Of a stretch of 64,000 nucleotides of DNA, positions 56,314 through 64,000 are shown one piece after another. The notes beneath the pieces were generated by a model. It did no database searches. It saw nothing but the letters and a program-made list of their open reading frames with translations, and was not told the origin of the DNA. How positions within the stretch are numbered: position 1 is the stretch's first letter; each line of letters starts with the position of its first letter. Location of the stretch: positions 46,135 to 110,134 of the forward strand of contig NCAT01000005.1 in the NCBI GenBank assembly GCA_002255575.1, in the 5' to 3' direction. Made by a program: the position numbers and the translations under genes. Source of the DNA: Acidocella sp. 20-57-95. GTDB taxonomy: Bacteria; Pseudomonadota; Alphaproteobacteria; Acetobacterales; Acetobacteraceae.

Positions 56314-57066
56314 TTAGTGCATATGCACGGCGTCGTGCAGATACAAACAAGTGAGGATGGCGAAAACATAAGCCTGCAAACCAGCCACCAGCAATTCAAG
56401 GGCGACGAGCGCAATGTTCAGCCCTAGCGGGATGACCGATGCGAACGCACCCAGAATACCAAAGCTGGCGGTGAGGAGCAGCATAAACCCGGCAAACACT
56501 TCCCACATCACGTGGCCAGCAGTCATGTTGGCGAACAAACGAACCGAGAGCGAAACGGGGCGGGACAGATATGAGATAATCTCAATCGGCACCAAAAGTG
56601 GCAGCAGCCAAGCCGGCACACCTTCCGGGACAAAAAACTTCAAGAACCGGAAGCCGTGGGTGTAAAACCCAACACCAGTGGAAAACACGAACACAAACAA
56701 AGCGAGCGACAAGGTCACCGCAATATGGCTGGTGAACGCGAAGAAATATGGGAATAACCCCAACAGGTTGCCGAGCAGAATGAAGCTGAACAGAGTAAAT
56801 ACCAGCGGGAAAAACCGCAGCCCTTCCTCACCGATCGTGTCCACGCACATGTTTCGCACAAATTCGTAGAGCAGTTCAACCAACGCCTGCACGCGACCCG
56901 GAACAATGGCCCGTGCACTGAGCCCGACGGCGAATAACACAACAATGATGATCGCGCTGGCCAGCATGGCTTCGTTGGAGTTGGTAAAATTAACTGCGGC
57001 CCCCAAAGGCCCAAGGCCTGTGGAGAGACGAAACTGTCCAAGCGCGTCGATCGATGGGCCTGCCAT
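56314..57066 (-). CDS. atpB: FoF1 ATP synthase subunit a (AtpB)
   Basis: A 250-aa membrane stator subunit that carries the proton half-channels. The functional Arg lies in SRPVSLSVRLFANMTAGHV and the C-terminal helix has LLVAGLQAYVFAILTCLYL. VELLYEFVRNMCVDTIGEEG is also typical. About five to six TM helices. ATG 57066 is 15 bp after atpI. Confidence 0.96.
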   Translation of the reverse strand: MAGPSIDALGQFRLSTGLGPLGAAVNFTNSNEAMLASAIIIVVLFAVGLSARAIVPGRVQALVELLYEFVRNMCVDTIGEEGLRFFPLVFTLFSFILLGNLLGLFPYFFAFTSHIAVTLSLALFVFVFSTGVGFYTHGFRFLKFFVPEGVPAWLLPLLVPIEIISYLSRPVSLSVRLFANMTAGHVMWEVFAGFMLLLTASFGILGAFASVIPLGLNIALVALELLVAGLQAYVFAILTCLYLHDAVHMH

Positions 57067-57081
57067 GCGTAATCTTCCTCG

Positions 57082-57387
57082 TTACCCCGTTTTCGACCCG
57101 GTCGCGCGCATTAAATTGCGCAACCCGGCCGCCATACCCACCGGTACCATCAATATCATCAGCCAAGGCTTCGTATGGAAAAGCTGATCCAGCCCCCACC
57201 CGATCACCACGGCGATGACCATCGCGGCCACCAACTCAACGCCCAGGCGCATGGCAAGATTAATGGCCTTTTGAGCGGCACTGGCGCTGTTCTGCGCCTT
57301 GTCCGTCTTGGGCTTACCCAGACCAGCATTGTCCCGCGCTGCCGCCAGACGTTGCTCGAATGAATCTTGATCCCGACTTTCGTTCAT
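57082..57387 (-). CDS. atpI: ATP synthase accessory protein AtpI
   Basis: A 101-aa protein with a charged N-terminal half and two TM helices (LGVELVAAMVIAVVIGWGLDQLF and PWLMILMVPVGMAAGLRNLMR). The GxxLDxxxxTxPW pattern is the AtpI/Atp1 signature. It may assist c-ring assembly or Mg2+ handling. It is the first gene of the Fo operon, which has a good promoter upstream. Confidence 0.88.
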   Translation of the reverse strand: MNESRDQDSFEQRLAAARDNAGLGKPKTDKAQNSASAAQKAINLAMRLGVELVAAMVIAVVIGWGLDQLFHTKPWLMILMVPVGMAAGLRNLMRATGSKTG

Positions 57388-57435
57388 GCACCTGTTTTCA
57401 GCCCCCTTTTAACCGGGCGCTGGTAGTTGCGGGGG

Positions 57436-57464
57436 TTGCTACCCATCCCCCCCCTTTATGTCAA
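57436..57464 (-). promoter_or_regulatory. Candidate promoter of the atp (Fo) operon
   Basis: On the minus strand, a perfect TTGACA (57464-57459) is followed 17 bp later by TAGCAA (57441-57436), about 49 bp before the atpI ATG. A run of eight G (plus-strand C at 57447-57454) lies inside the spacer. It is the best promoter match in the smc-atpI gap. Confidence 0.5.
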
Positions 57465-57500
57465 GAATACCAAACCCAATAAATGCCGCGGAAAAGCTGA

Positions 57501-60500
57501 TTACTCGGCGGCAAGGGCATGTCCAGGCGTATCAACCAAGTCCACGGCGCGGGCGAGATCGACTGAAAGAAGACGCGAAATACCGCGTTCCTGCATAGTT
57601 ACCCCGTATAAGCGGTCCATTCTTGCCATGGTCATGTGATGATGGGTGACCACCAGAAACCGCGTGCCGGTCTCACGGACCATATCTTCGAGCAGCGAAC
57701 AGAAGCGCTCGACATTGGCGTCATCGAGCGGCGCATCCACCTCATCAAGCACTGAGATTGGCGCCGGATTACATTTAAATACCGCAAAAATCAGAGACAA
57801 TGCGGTTAATGCCTGCTCACCCCCGGAAAGCAGAGAGAGTGTTGCCAATTTTTTGCCGGGCGGTTGGGCATAGATCTCCAGCCCGGCTTCCAGCGGGTCA
57901 TCCGAACCAACCAAAGCCAAATGAGCTTTGCCACCGCCAAACATGCGGGCGAACAAGGCTTGGAAATGCTGGTCGACTTCGTTGAACACTTTTGAAAGCC
58001 GCTCGCGGCCCTCGCGGTTCAAATGGCCGATTGAGCCGCGTAGTTTTGCGATGGCTGAAGTAATTTCATCACGCTCACGATCTATCGTTGCAATCGCTGC
58101 TTCGGCTTCTTCGGCTTCAATATCAGCGCGCAAATTAACCGGACCCATCTCCTCGCGTTCACGGGTGAGACGTTCCCAGCGCTTGCGGGCTTTATCCTCG
58201 CTGTCTGATGTGATGTCTGCCGGCGGGTCCGGCAGAGCAGGGCTAGCGCCGAGCCGTTCCAAAATTCGCTCAGCAACGGTCCCCCAGGCATGGTTGGCGG
58301 CGGTTATATTGCCTTCCTCGCGGGCGCGGGCCTCACGGGCGCTGCTGAGCGCCGCTTCGGCACCGCGGGCCTGCCTGGTCGCGTTATCAGCAGCTGTTTG
58401 GGCAACATGTAGAGCCTCAGCGGCACGCCGATGATGAGACTCGGCCGCATTGAGCGCATCCAGAGCCTCACGCCGGGCATTGGCCGCAATGGCCGGGGCG
58501 TCGGTAAGGGCAGCTGCCATAGCCTCAGCCTCGGCGCGGCGGGCTGAAAGGTCGGTTAGTCGCTCATTTGCGTCACGGGCACGTTCTACCCAATCATCGC
58601 GTTCGCGTTCTAAAATCTCCAAACGTTTAGAGCGCGCGGCATCGGCGGCGCGCAAGGCTGCCAATTGGCTGCGGGCGGCCGCTTCAGCCTGGCGTGCCAC
58701 GCTTAACGCAGCACGGGCTGTTTCAACCGCGGTGCGAGCTTCATTAAGGTTAGGTAGGTTGGCCGCTTTTAATTTTACATCATCAAAGGCAGCGTTTGCC
58801 TCGGCTGCTTCGGCGGCGAATTGGTCGCGCTGTGTCTCAACGGCGGCAAGTTTGGTATTGCCGCGTTCAGCCTCGGCACTCAGCCGCACAGCTTCGGCGC
58901 GGGCACGGTCAAATCTCTGCTCGGCAGCTTGGCGAGCCGTACGGGTGGCTTGTTCGGCGGCACGGGCATCTCGCTCGGCCTGCTCGGCTTGCGTTCGGGC
59001 GGCCCGAACCGCTTCGGCGGCCTGCCGACTGCTGGCTTTCTCACTCTCCAGCGCCTTGAGCCGGTTGCGTTGCGCCAACCTTACGGCAGCTTCGGAAGCC
59101 GCACCGGGCCGGATTGTGTAACCATCCCAACGCCAAACACCGCCTTGGCGTGAGACCAAAATCTGCCCGGGCGTCAGGTTGCCCTGGTGCAAATCACCAT
59201 CCGCACCTTCAGGCAGCAACAGAATATGCGAGAGTGCGCGGGTGAGAGCAGCCGGCCCTGTTACCAGGTTGGCGAAGGATTTCAGCGGTACAACCGCTAG
59301 ATCCAGCGGCGGCAACTGGCGCCAATGGCGGGCCGCATCAGTGGCCGCAGACGCGGAGAGTTCCTCCCGCAAGGCAGCCCCAAGGGCGGTTTCTAAGCCG
59401 GGAGGAACCGAGATTGAATCTAATATCGGGGTGGATTCACGGCCAAATTTTTGTGCGAGTAAGGCGGTCAGCGCGTCATATTCAGTGGCGATTTTGGTGG
59501 CCGCCGAGTCTGCGGCGGAGGCATCAGCGCGCGCTGCGGCCAAGGCAGCTTCGGCGGCGACACGCGCTGCTTCGGCGGTCGTTACCGCTTCACGAGCGGC
59601 CAGCAACCCGGCCTCAGCTGCGGCCCGCTCAGCCTCAGCGTCACGTAGCTTTTCCGCGGGTATTATCGCGGCGGAGACACGGGTAAACTCGGCCTGCACT
59701 TCAGCCAGCCGGTTGCTGGCCCGTTTCGCGCGCGCTTCAGCTTCGCCCAACGCACGGCGGGCGGCTTCAGATTCCGCGGCAATCCGCGCGGCATCCTCAG
59801 TCGCCCGGTTGGCCCGGGCTTCGGCCTCGCGCATGATTTCCAGGGCTAAATCTTCAGCCTGCCCAGCATTTTCCAGGGCTGCCGGTGACAAAACCTGCTC
59901 CTGCAACAGCCGGGCTTGTTCGTCATTCAGGCGGCTCTGCGCAGCTTCAGCATCCGCGGCCAGTTTGCTCGCATGGGCATGGTCGCGTGCGAGTGTGTCA
60001 ACGCGCGTGCGCGCCTCAGTAAGCGATGACCGTGCCCTGGTTTCAGCCTCAGCTGATTGTTCCTGCGCAATGCGGGCGCGTTCCAGCAGGGTGCGTGCCT
60101 CAGCTTCGGCAGTTCGTAGGGGTGGTAAGGCTGCTTCTGTCTCGGCAGCCAGGGTGGCGGCCTCGGCGGCGGCAACCGTGGCTTCGGTTACTTTCTGGTC
60201 TGCCAAATTAAATGCAAGCTGCGCCGCTTCGCGGGCTTTTTCGGCTACTGCACGCTGAATGGCCAATAACTCGGCCTCAGCGGCGCGAATGGCACCGGAC
60301 AGGTTGCGGTAGCGACTCGCCTGACGGGATTGTTTTTTCAACTCCGCCAGCCGCGCCTCGATCTGGCCTTTCAAATCCTCGGCGCGGGATAAATTTTGCT
60401 CGGCTGCTTTCAGTTTTAGCTCGGCTTCGTGGCGCCGCGCGTGCAGACCGGTGATGCCGGCGGCTTCCTCAAGTAATGCTCGGCGTTCATCCGGGCGGGC

Positions 60501-60968
60501 ATTTACCAGGGCGCCGACTCGGCCTTGGCTAACCATCGCGGAGGCCCGCGCACCCGAGGCGAGGTCGGCAAACAGGGTCTGCACATCGCGGGCCCGGGCT
60601 TCTTTGCCGTTGACCCGGTAGGAACTGCCAGACCCGCGTTCGATTTTACGCGATATTTCCAGGTCAGAGGCTTCGTGGAAAGGAGGTGGCGCTAAGCCTG
60701 AAGTATCTTCAAGCGTAAGCGTCACTTCCGCTAAATTGCGCGACGCCCGGCCAGCCGTCCCCGCAAATATCACATCCTCCATCTCGGTGCCGCGCATATT
60801 GCGGGCATTCGCTTCGCCCATCGCCCAGCGCAAAGCCTCGATGACATTGGATTTACCGCACCCGTTCGGCCCCACCACCCCGGTAAGACCCGGCAGAATC
60901 TCGACGGTGGTGGCGTCTGCGAAGCTTTTAAAGCCAGCGATTCGCAGGCGGGCAAAACGGGCTGGCAT
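57501..60968 (-). CDS. smc: Chromosome partition protein SMC
   Basis: An 1155-aa condensin ATPase. Walker A is VGPNGCGKSNVIEALRWAMGE near residue 35. Two very long Ala/Glu/Arg-rich coiled coils flank a hinge at about residues 490-630 (FGRESTPILDSISVPPG, LPEGADGDLHQGNLTPGQ). The C-terminal head has the signature LSLLSGGEQALTALSLIFAVF and Walker B SVLDEVDAPLDDANVERF. Length is normal. The Ala-rich composition creates long open frames on the opposite strand. ATG 60968 is 2 bp from the DsbA-type gene stop. Confidence 0.95.
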   Translation of the reverse strand: MPARFARLRIAGFKSFADATTVEILPGLTGVVGPNGCGKSNVIEALRWAMGEANARNMRGTEMEDVIFAGTAGRASRNLAEVTLTLEDTSGLAPPPFHEASDLEISRKIERGSGSSYRVNGKEARARDVQTLFADLASGARASAMVSQGRVGALVNARPDERRALLEEAAGITGLHARRHEAELKLKAAEQNLSRAEDLKGQIEARLAELKKQSRQASRYRNLSGAIRAAEAELLAIQRAVAEKAREAAQLAFNLADQKVTEATVAAAEAATLAAETEAALPPLRTAEAEARTLLERARIAQEQSAEAETRARSSLTEARTRVDTLARDHAHASKLAADAEAAQSRLNDEQARLLQEQVLSPAALENAGQAEDLALEIMREAEARANRATEDAARIAAESEAARRALGEAEARAKRASNRLAEVQAEFTRVSAAIIPAEKLRDAEAERAAAEAGLLAAREAVTTAEAARVAAEAALAAARADASAADSAATKIATEYDALTALLAQKFGRESTPILDSISVPPGLETALGAALREELSASAATDAARHWRQLPPLDLAVVPLKSFANLVTGPAALTRALSHILLLPEGADGDLHQGNLTPGQILVSRQGGVWRWDGYTIRPGAASEAAVRLAQRNRLKALESEKASSRQAAEAVRAARTQAEQAERDARAAEQATRTARQAAEQRFDRARAEAVRLSAEAERGNTKLAAVETQRDQFAAEAAEANAAFDDVKLKAANLPNLNEARTAVETARAALSVARQAEAAARSQLAALRAADAARSKRLEILERERDDWVERARDANERLTDLSARRAEAEAMAAALTDAPAIAANARREALDALNAAESHHRRAAEALHVAQTAADNATRQARGAEAALSSAREARAREEGNITAANHAWGTVAERILERLGASPALPDPPADITSDSEDKARKRWERLTREREEMGPVNLRADIEAEEAEAAIATIDRERDEITSAIAKLRGSIGHLNREGRERLSKVFNEVDQHFQALFARMFGGGKAHLALVGSDDPLEAGLEIYAQPPGKKLATLSLLSGGEQALTALSLIFAVFKCNPAPISVLDEVDAPLDDANVERFCSLLEDMVRETGTRFLVVTHHHMTMARMDRLYGVTMQERGISRLLSVDLARAVDLVDTPGHALAAE

Positions 60969-60970
60969 GG

Positions 60971-61582
60971 CTACGCTTTTGCAGCCTTGTTCACGATGTC
61001 TGCAAAATCAGCATATTCCAGCGCGCCTGGATGCAGGGTGCCGTTGATAAGAAAGCTGGGCGTTGAATTAACGTGATACATGGTCTCAGCTTCTTGCTGG
61101 CCCTGGAGAATGAAGTTCTTCAGCGCGTCATTTGCCAGCGCCGCGTCATAAGTAGGGCGGTCCATCCCGGCCAAAGCCGCGTATTTGTAAATGGATTGTT
61201 TGTAATCGATGCCAGGTGTGAAGGCCCAATCACTTTGGCTGGCAAACAGCGCTTCAATGAATGGGTAATATTGATCAACCGGCAGGGACCGCGCCACTTG
61301 GGCGGCCATCAGCGCCACCTGGTCAAGTGGGAAGTCTTTGTAAATAATCTGCAATTTGCCAGTATCGACGAGGTTTGGCTTCACCTGCGGCATCGTGACC
61401 GTGCCAAAATGAGCGCAATGGGTGCAAGTGAGGGAGAAATACTCAATGGCTGTTACCGGCGCTTTTGGCGAACCGATGGATCGTATCCCCATCGGATCAA
61501 CACCGGCACCCTGTGCATAAGCGCTTGGTGACAAAATCGTTGCACCCACAAGGGATAGTATAGAACGGCGTGATAAATGCAT
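60971..61582 (-). CDS. DsbA-family periplasmic thiol-disulfide oxidoreductase
   Basis: A 203-aa protein with a signal sequence (MHLSRRSILSLVGATIL...SAYAQ), possibly Tat-like because of SRRS. The thioredoxin-fold active site is CTHC in EYFSLTCTHCAHFG; the cis-Pro region is STPSFLINGTLHPG. The Thr-His dipeptide between the cysteines resembles alphaproteobacterial DsbA-like proteins such as the BdbD/DsbA type (KDFPLDQVALMAAQVAR). AGAGGAAA lies next to ATG 61582. An in-frame ATG at 61609 is less likely. It lies directly upstream of smc, a conserved arrangement in this class. Confidence 0.88.
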   Translation of the reverse strand: MHLSRRSILSLVGATILSPSAYAQGAGVDPMGIRSIGSPKAPVTAIEYFSLTCTHCAHFGTVTMPQVKPNLVDTGKLQIIYKDFPLDQVALMAAQVARSLPVDQYYPFIEALFASQSDWAFTPGIDYKQSIYKYAALAGMDRPTYDAALANDALKNFILQGQQEAETMYHVNSTPSFLINGTLHPGALEYADFADIVNKAAKA

Positions 61583-61637
61583 GTTTTCCTCTATATGTAG
61601 TTTAGGCAAAAACTGGGGAAAGAGTCGAATCGTTATT

Positions 61638-62105
61638 TCAGCCCTTCCGTACGAGGCCCTGATATAATTTGGCCAAAGCCTCCCCCAAAGGCCCTTCGGG
61701 CAAGTTTTCAGGCGGTTTCACCGTTCCGCGCCGGGACGGGGTGATAACTGCCTGGGGTGTATCGGTGGTTTGTTGAATAAACCGCAGCCGCTCAATCATT
61801 TTCTGGCCAACCCCTAGATTCAGGCGGCTGATCAGGCTGCCAGCCTGATATTGCAATTCCATCGCCACCGGACCGCTACAGGCCAAAGTGAGCGTGCCGG
61901 CCGCAAATTTAACCGGCACGGCACGGCGGCAAAATTCGGGGCCGGCAAGACTTTCCCAATCTGCCAGTAATTGCGCGGCGGCCGGGGCGCGTTTGCGAAA
62001 GGCCGGGCGGACCACCGGGGCGATGAGTGCCGCGATGCCGCGCGGCGAGAAGTTGCGTGCTGGCTGTTCTGTGGGCACATCCTGGTTACGTGACGACCTT
62101 ACCAT
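61638..62105 (-). CDS. DciA-like DUF721 protein
   Basis: A 155-aa protein. LLADWESLAGPEFCRRAVPVKF and GTLTLACSGPVAMELQYQAGSLISRLN match DUF721, the domain of DciA, the helicase loader or operator used by bacteria lacking DnaC. The C-terminus is Pro/Arg-rich and ends LAKLYQGLVRKG. ATG 62105 would make its 5' end overlap mutY by 16 bp on the opposite strand; GTG 62078 would avoid the overlap. The replicative role is inferred from the family. Confidence 0.75.
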   Translation of the reverse strand: MVRSSRNQDVPTEQPARNFSPRGIAALIAPVVRPAFRKRAPAAAQLLADWESLAGPEFCRRAVPVKFAAGTLTLACSGPVAMELQYQAGSLISRLNLGVGQKMIERLRFIQQTTDTPQAVITPSRRGTVKPPENLPEGPLGEALAKLYQGLVRKG

Positions 62106-63091
62106 CCGCCCAACAGCTCCTATCCTGGTACGCCAAACACCGGCGGCATTTACCTTGGCGGTCTGCCCCAGGTGAACCCGCCGACCCATACCATGTATGG
62201 CTCTCTGAGATCATGTTGCAGCAGACCGTGGTAGCAACCGTGATCCCCTATTACGCCAAATTTCTGGCTGCGTATCCTACGATTGCGGCTTTGGCAGCAG
62301 CACCAGTAGATGAAATTTTGGGAATGTGGGCCGGCCTTGGCTATTATGCGCGCGCCCGCAACCTGCATGCCTGCGCAAAGCAGGTGGCGGCTTTGGGTGG
62401 GTTTCCTGAAACGATTGAAGGGTTGCGAAGCCTGCCGGGCATCGGGCCTTATACCGCCAACGCGATTGGCGCGATTGCGTTTAATCTTCCGGTATTGCCG
62501 GTGGACGGAAATATTGAACGAGTCGCGGCCCGGATATTTGCTCTGACAGACCCGATTCCGGCGGGGAAGGCAGTGATTGCGAAGGCGGCTGAACAATTTA
62601 TGGCGGACAAAGCCGCGCAGCGAGCACCAGGAGATTTTGCGCAGGCCCTGTTTGATATCGGGGCTACCATCTGCACGCCACGGTCCCCGGCTTGCGGGCT
62701 TTGCCCGTGGCAGGTTGCGTGTCGGGGGCAAGCGCTTGGCATCGCTGAGACCTTGCCGGTGCGTGCGCCGAAGGCTGAACGACCGCACCGGGTGGGGGTT
62801 GCTTATGTATTGATGGACAAAGCCGGTGAGGTATTGCTGCTGCGCCGCCCGCCGAAAGGCTTGTTAGGCGGTATGCTGGTACTGCCGGAAACCGCCCCAA
62901 TGCCGGTGAAGTGGCGGAATGTTGGTGAAATTCAGCATGTATTCACGCATTTTACCCTAAGTTTGGCGGTAAAGCGGGCGGTCGTGGCAAAATTGCCAAG
63001 CGGGGTATTTTCGGCCCCGGCCCGGACCGTGCCTTTACCATCGGTGATGCGCAAGGCGCTTGACGCTGCGCTCAACTCACTCGACGATTAG
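62090..63091 (+). CDS. mutY: A/G-specific adenine glycosylase MutY
   Basis: A 333-aa base-excision enzyme removing A mispaired with 8-oxoG. The N-terminal SWYAKHRRHLPWR, catalytic Glu in WLSEIMLQQTVVATVIPYY, helix-hairpin-helix LRSLPGIGPYTANAIGAIAF, catalytic Asp in LPVDGNIERV, and the 4Fe-4S cluster ligands in CTPRSPACGLCPWQVAC are complete. A C-terminal NUDIX-like domain follows (VLLLRRPPKGLLGGMLVLPE, IQHVFTHFTLSLAV). GTG 62090 is the only plausible start close to the first motif. Confidence 0.93.
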   Translation: MTTLPSAQQLLSWYAKHRRHLPWRSAPGEPADPYHVWLSEIMLQQTVVATVIPYYAKFLAAYPTIAALAAAPVDEILGMWAGLGYYARARNLHACAKQVAALGGFPETIEGLRSLPGIGPYTANAIGAIAFNLPVLPVDGNIERVAARIFALTDPIPAGKAVIAKAAEQFMADKAAQRAPGDFAQALFDIGATICTPRSPACGLCPWQVACRGQALGIAETLPVRAPKAERPHRVGVAYVLMDKAGEVLLLRRPPKGLLGGMLVLPETAPMPVKWRNVGEIQHVFTHFTLSLAVKRAVVAKLPSGVFSAPARTVPLPSVMRKALDAALNSLDD

Positions 63092-63093
63092 CT

Positions 63094-64000
63094 ATGCAAG
63101 ATATTTCTCCCCATGACGGTCTGCTCGCCATTGATACCCATGTTGATATCCCTTGGCCGGATGGCCCGAGCCCGTTTGAAGACGGCCCGCGCTGCGTGGA
63201 TTTACCAAAGTTAAAGGTTGGCAAAATCGCCGCTGTTTGTTTTGCCGCTTATATTCCGCAAGGTGCTCGCGATACTGCCGGGCATGAGCAGGCGGCCATT
63301 AGGGTGCGGGCGATGCTGGATGCCATTGTGGCGATGGCGCCGGCTGATGGTGCGGGCGGGGTACTGACCAGCACGGCCGATGCCATTGAGGCCGCCTTTG
63401 CCGCGGGTAAAACTGGCATCATCCCCGCCATTGAGAATGGCTACGCCATGGGCGAGGATTTGGCAGCCTTGGATGAGTTTGCCGCCCGTGGTGTGCGTTA
63501 CATGACCCTGACGCACAACGGCCATAACGCCCTGGCCGATGCCGCCATTCCGCTGGCCAGTTTGGGCAACGCAAGCACGGAGCATGGCGGGCTTTCAGAG
63601 CTTGGCCGGGCGGCGGTGGCGCGCATGAACGAGTTGGGAATTCTGGTGGATATTTCGCACGCCGCCAAATCCACCATGCTACAGGCAGCCGCACTCTCAC
63701 GCACGCCAATTCTGGCCACCCATTCCTGCATTCGTGCTCTCTGTGACCACCCCCGCAACCTCGATGACGAACAACTGGAAGCGCTGGGCGCCACCGGTGG
63801 CCTGGTGCAGATCACCATCGTCTCGAACTTTTTGCGCCCCAAAGCCCGTGCCAGTGATTTAACCGTGGCCGATATTGCCGACCATGTGGACTATGCCGTG
63901 GAAAAAATCGGCATCGACCATGTCGGCATCGGCACCGACTTCGATGGCGGCGGCGGCGTGAAGGGCTTCATGAACGCCGCGCAAGCGCCGAATTTGACCA
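63094..64000 (+). CDS. Membrane dipeptidase (peptidase M19), 5' part
   Basis: The first 302 codons of a renal-dipeptidase family enzyme; the gene runs off the right edge. Zinc-ligand motifs visible are LLAIDTHVDIPW (HxD), the bridging Glu in IIPAIENGYAMG, GILVDISHAAKSTMLQAA and PILATHSCIRAL. GTDFDGGGGVKGF near the end is the M19 region preceding the substrate lysine/arginine. ATG 63094 is 2 bp after the mutY stop. Members hydrolyse dipeptides, often with D-amino acids. Confidence 0.9.
   Translation, partial: MQDISPHDGLLAIDTHVDIPWPDGPSPFEDGPRCVDLPKLKVGKIAAVCFAAYIPQGARDTAGHEQAAIRVRAMLDAIVAMAPADGAGGVLTSTADAIEAAFAAGKTGIIPAIENGYAMGEDLAALDEFAARGVRYMTLTHNGHNALADAAIPLASLGNASTEHGGLSELGRAAVARMNELGILVDISHAAKSTMLQAAALSRTPILATHSCIRALCDHPRNLDDEQLEALGATGGLVQITIVSNFLRPKARASDLTVADIADHVDYAVEKIGIDHVGIGTDFDGGGGVKGFMNAAQAPNLT

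Noticed and set aside
59179..60258. 359-aa open frame antisense to smc (and several neighbours at 58450-59153)
   Set aside because: Composed almost entirely of Ala, Ser and Arg; it mirrors the Ala/Glu-rich coiled-coil codons of smc and has no recognisable domain.
1..64000. CRISPR arrays, insertion sequences, prophage or integrase genes
   Set aside because: Looked for spaced repeats, transposase motifs and phage genes through the window; none found.

Overview
The window is a gene-dense, mostly housekeeping chromosomal segment of an alphaproteobacterium. Pointers are the HdaA (DnaA-inactivator) gene next to a PerM-type permease and purMN, split FoF1 genes with both b and b' stalk subunits and no F1 genes, a short aa3-oxidase subunit IV, an NdvA/ChvA-type glucan exporter, DUF1127, and a DciA-type DUF721 protein beside mutY. 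The gene content and moderately high G+C would fit Acetobacteraceae or a near relative, but that placement is inference. No insertion sequence, prophage or CRISPR array was found.

Layout. 0-9 kb: a partial Xaa-Pro peptidase, a DUF1127 protein, prmA, a UvrD/PcrA helicase and metF on the minus strand; then mlaA-mlaC (outer-membrane lipid asymmetry), a TetA-like MFS exporter and aroC on the plus strand. 8.7-17.1 kb: the least familiar stretch, with an unrecognised 392-aa protein, an AstE-like deacylase, an ELM1-family protein coupled to an unrecognised 632-aa protein, tRNA-Val(CAC), and an MFS transporter translationally coupled to a metallophosphoesterase-radical SAM fusion. 17.1-28.7 kb: guaA, an MBL hydrolase, ppk1, hdaA, a PerM-type permease, purM-purN, a small oxidase subunit, pdxY, an NdvA-type exporter and a CBS-domain protein. 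28.6-38 kb: a glycine-zipper lipoprotein, cyanase, mscL, secA, a parvulin PPIase, argJ, pdxH, fabI and accA. 38-44 kb: glyQS, ppdK and a hotdog thioesterase. 44-50 kb: a YqaA-type membrane protein, an EnvZ/OmpR-type two-component pair, an ornithine-decarboxylase-type enzyme with a 5' leader region, and a dienelactone hydrolase. 49-53.4 kb: a signal-peptide-bearing protein that looks all-helical, and a 1015-aa double glycosyltransferase with N-terminal repeats. 53.3-61.6 kb: yifB, the Fo operon atpI-B-E-F'-F, smc and a DsbA-type oxidoreductase. 61.6-64 kb: a DciA-like protein, mutY and the start of an M19 dipeptidase that runs off the window.

Genes that work together include purM-purN, glyQ-glyS, fabI with accA in fatty-acid synthesis, mlaA with mlaC, the two-component pair, and the Fo subunits. 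The best candidate for something undescribed is the MFS plus phosphoesterase-radical SAM pair at 14.0-17.1 kb. The phosphoesterase half has lost most canonical metal-ligand motifs while gaining cysteines. Other noteworthy signals are a perfect 10-bp tandem repeat upstream of the response regulator, a structured leader with a mini-ORF before the decarboxylase, a G-tract inside the likely atp promoter, and repeated use of TTGA start/stop overlaps.
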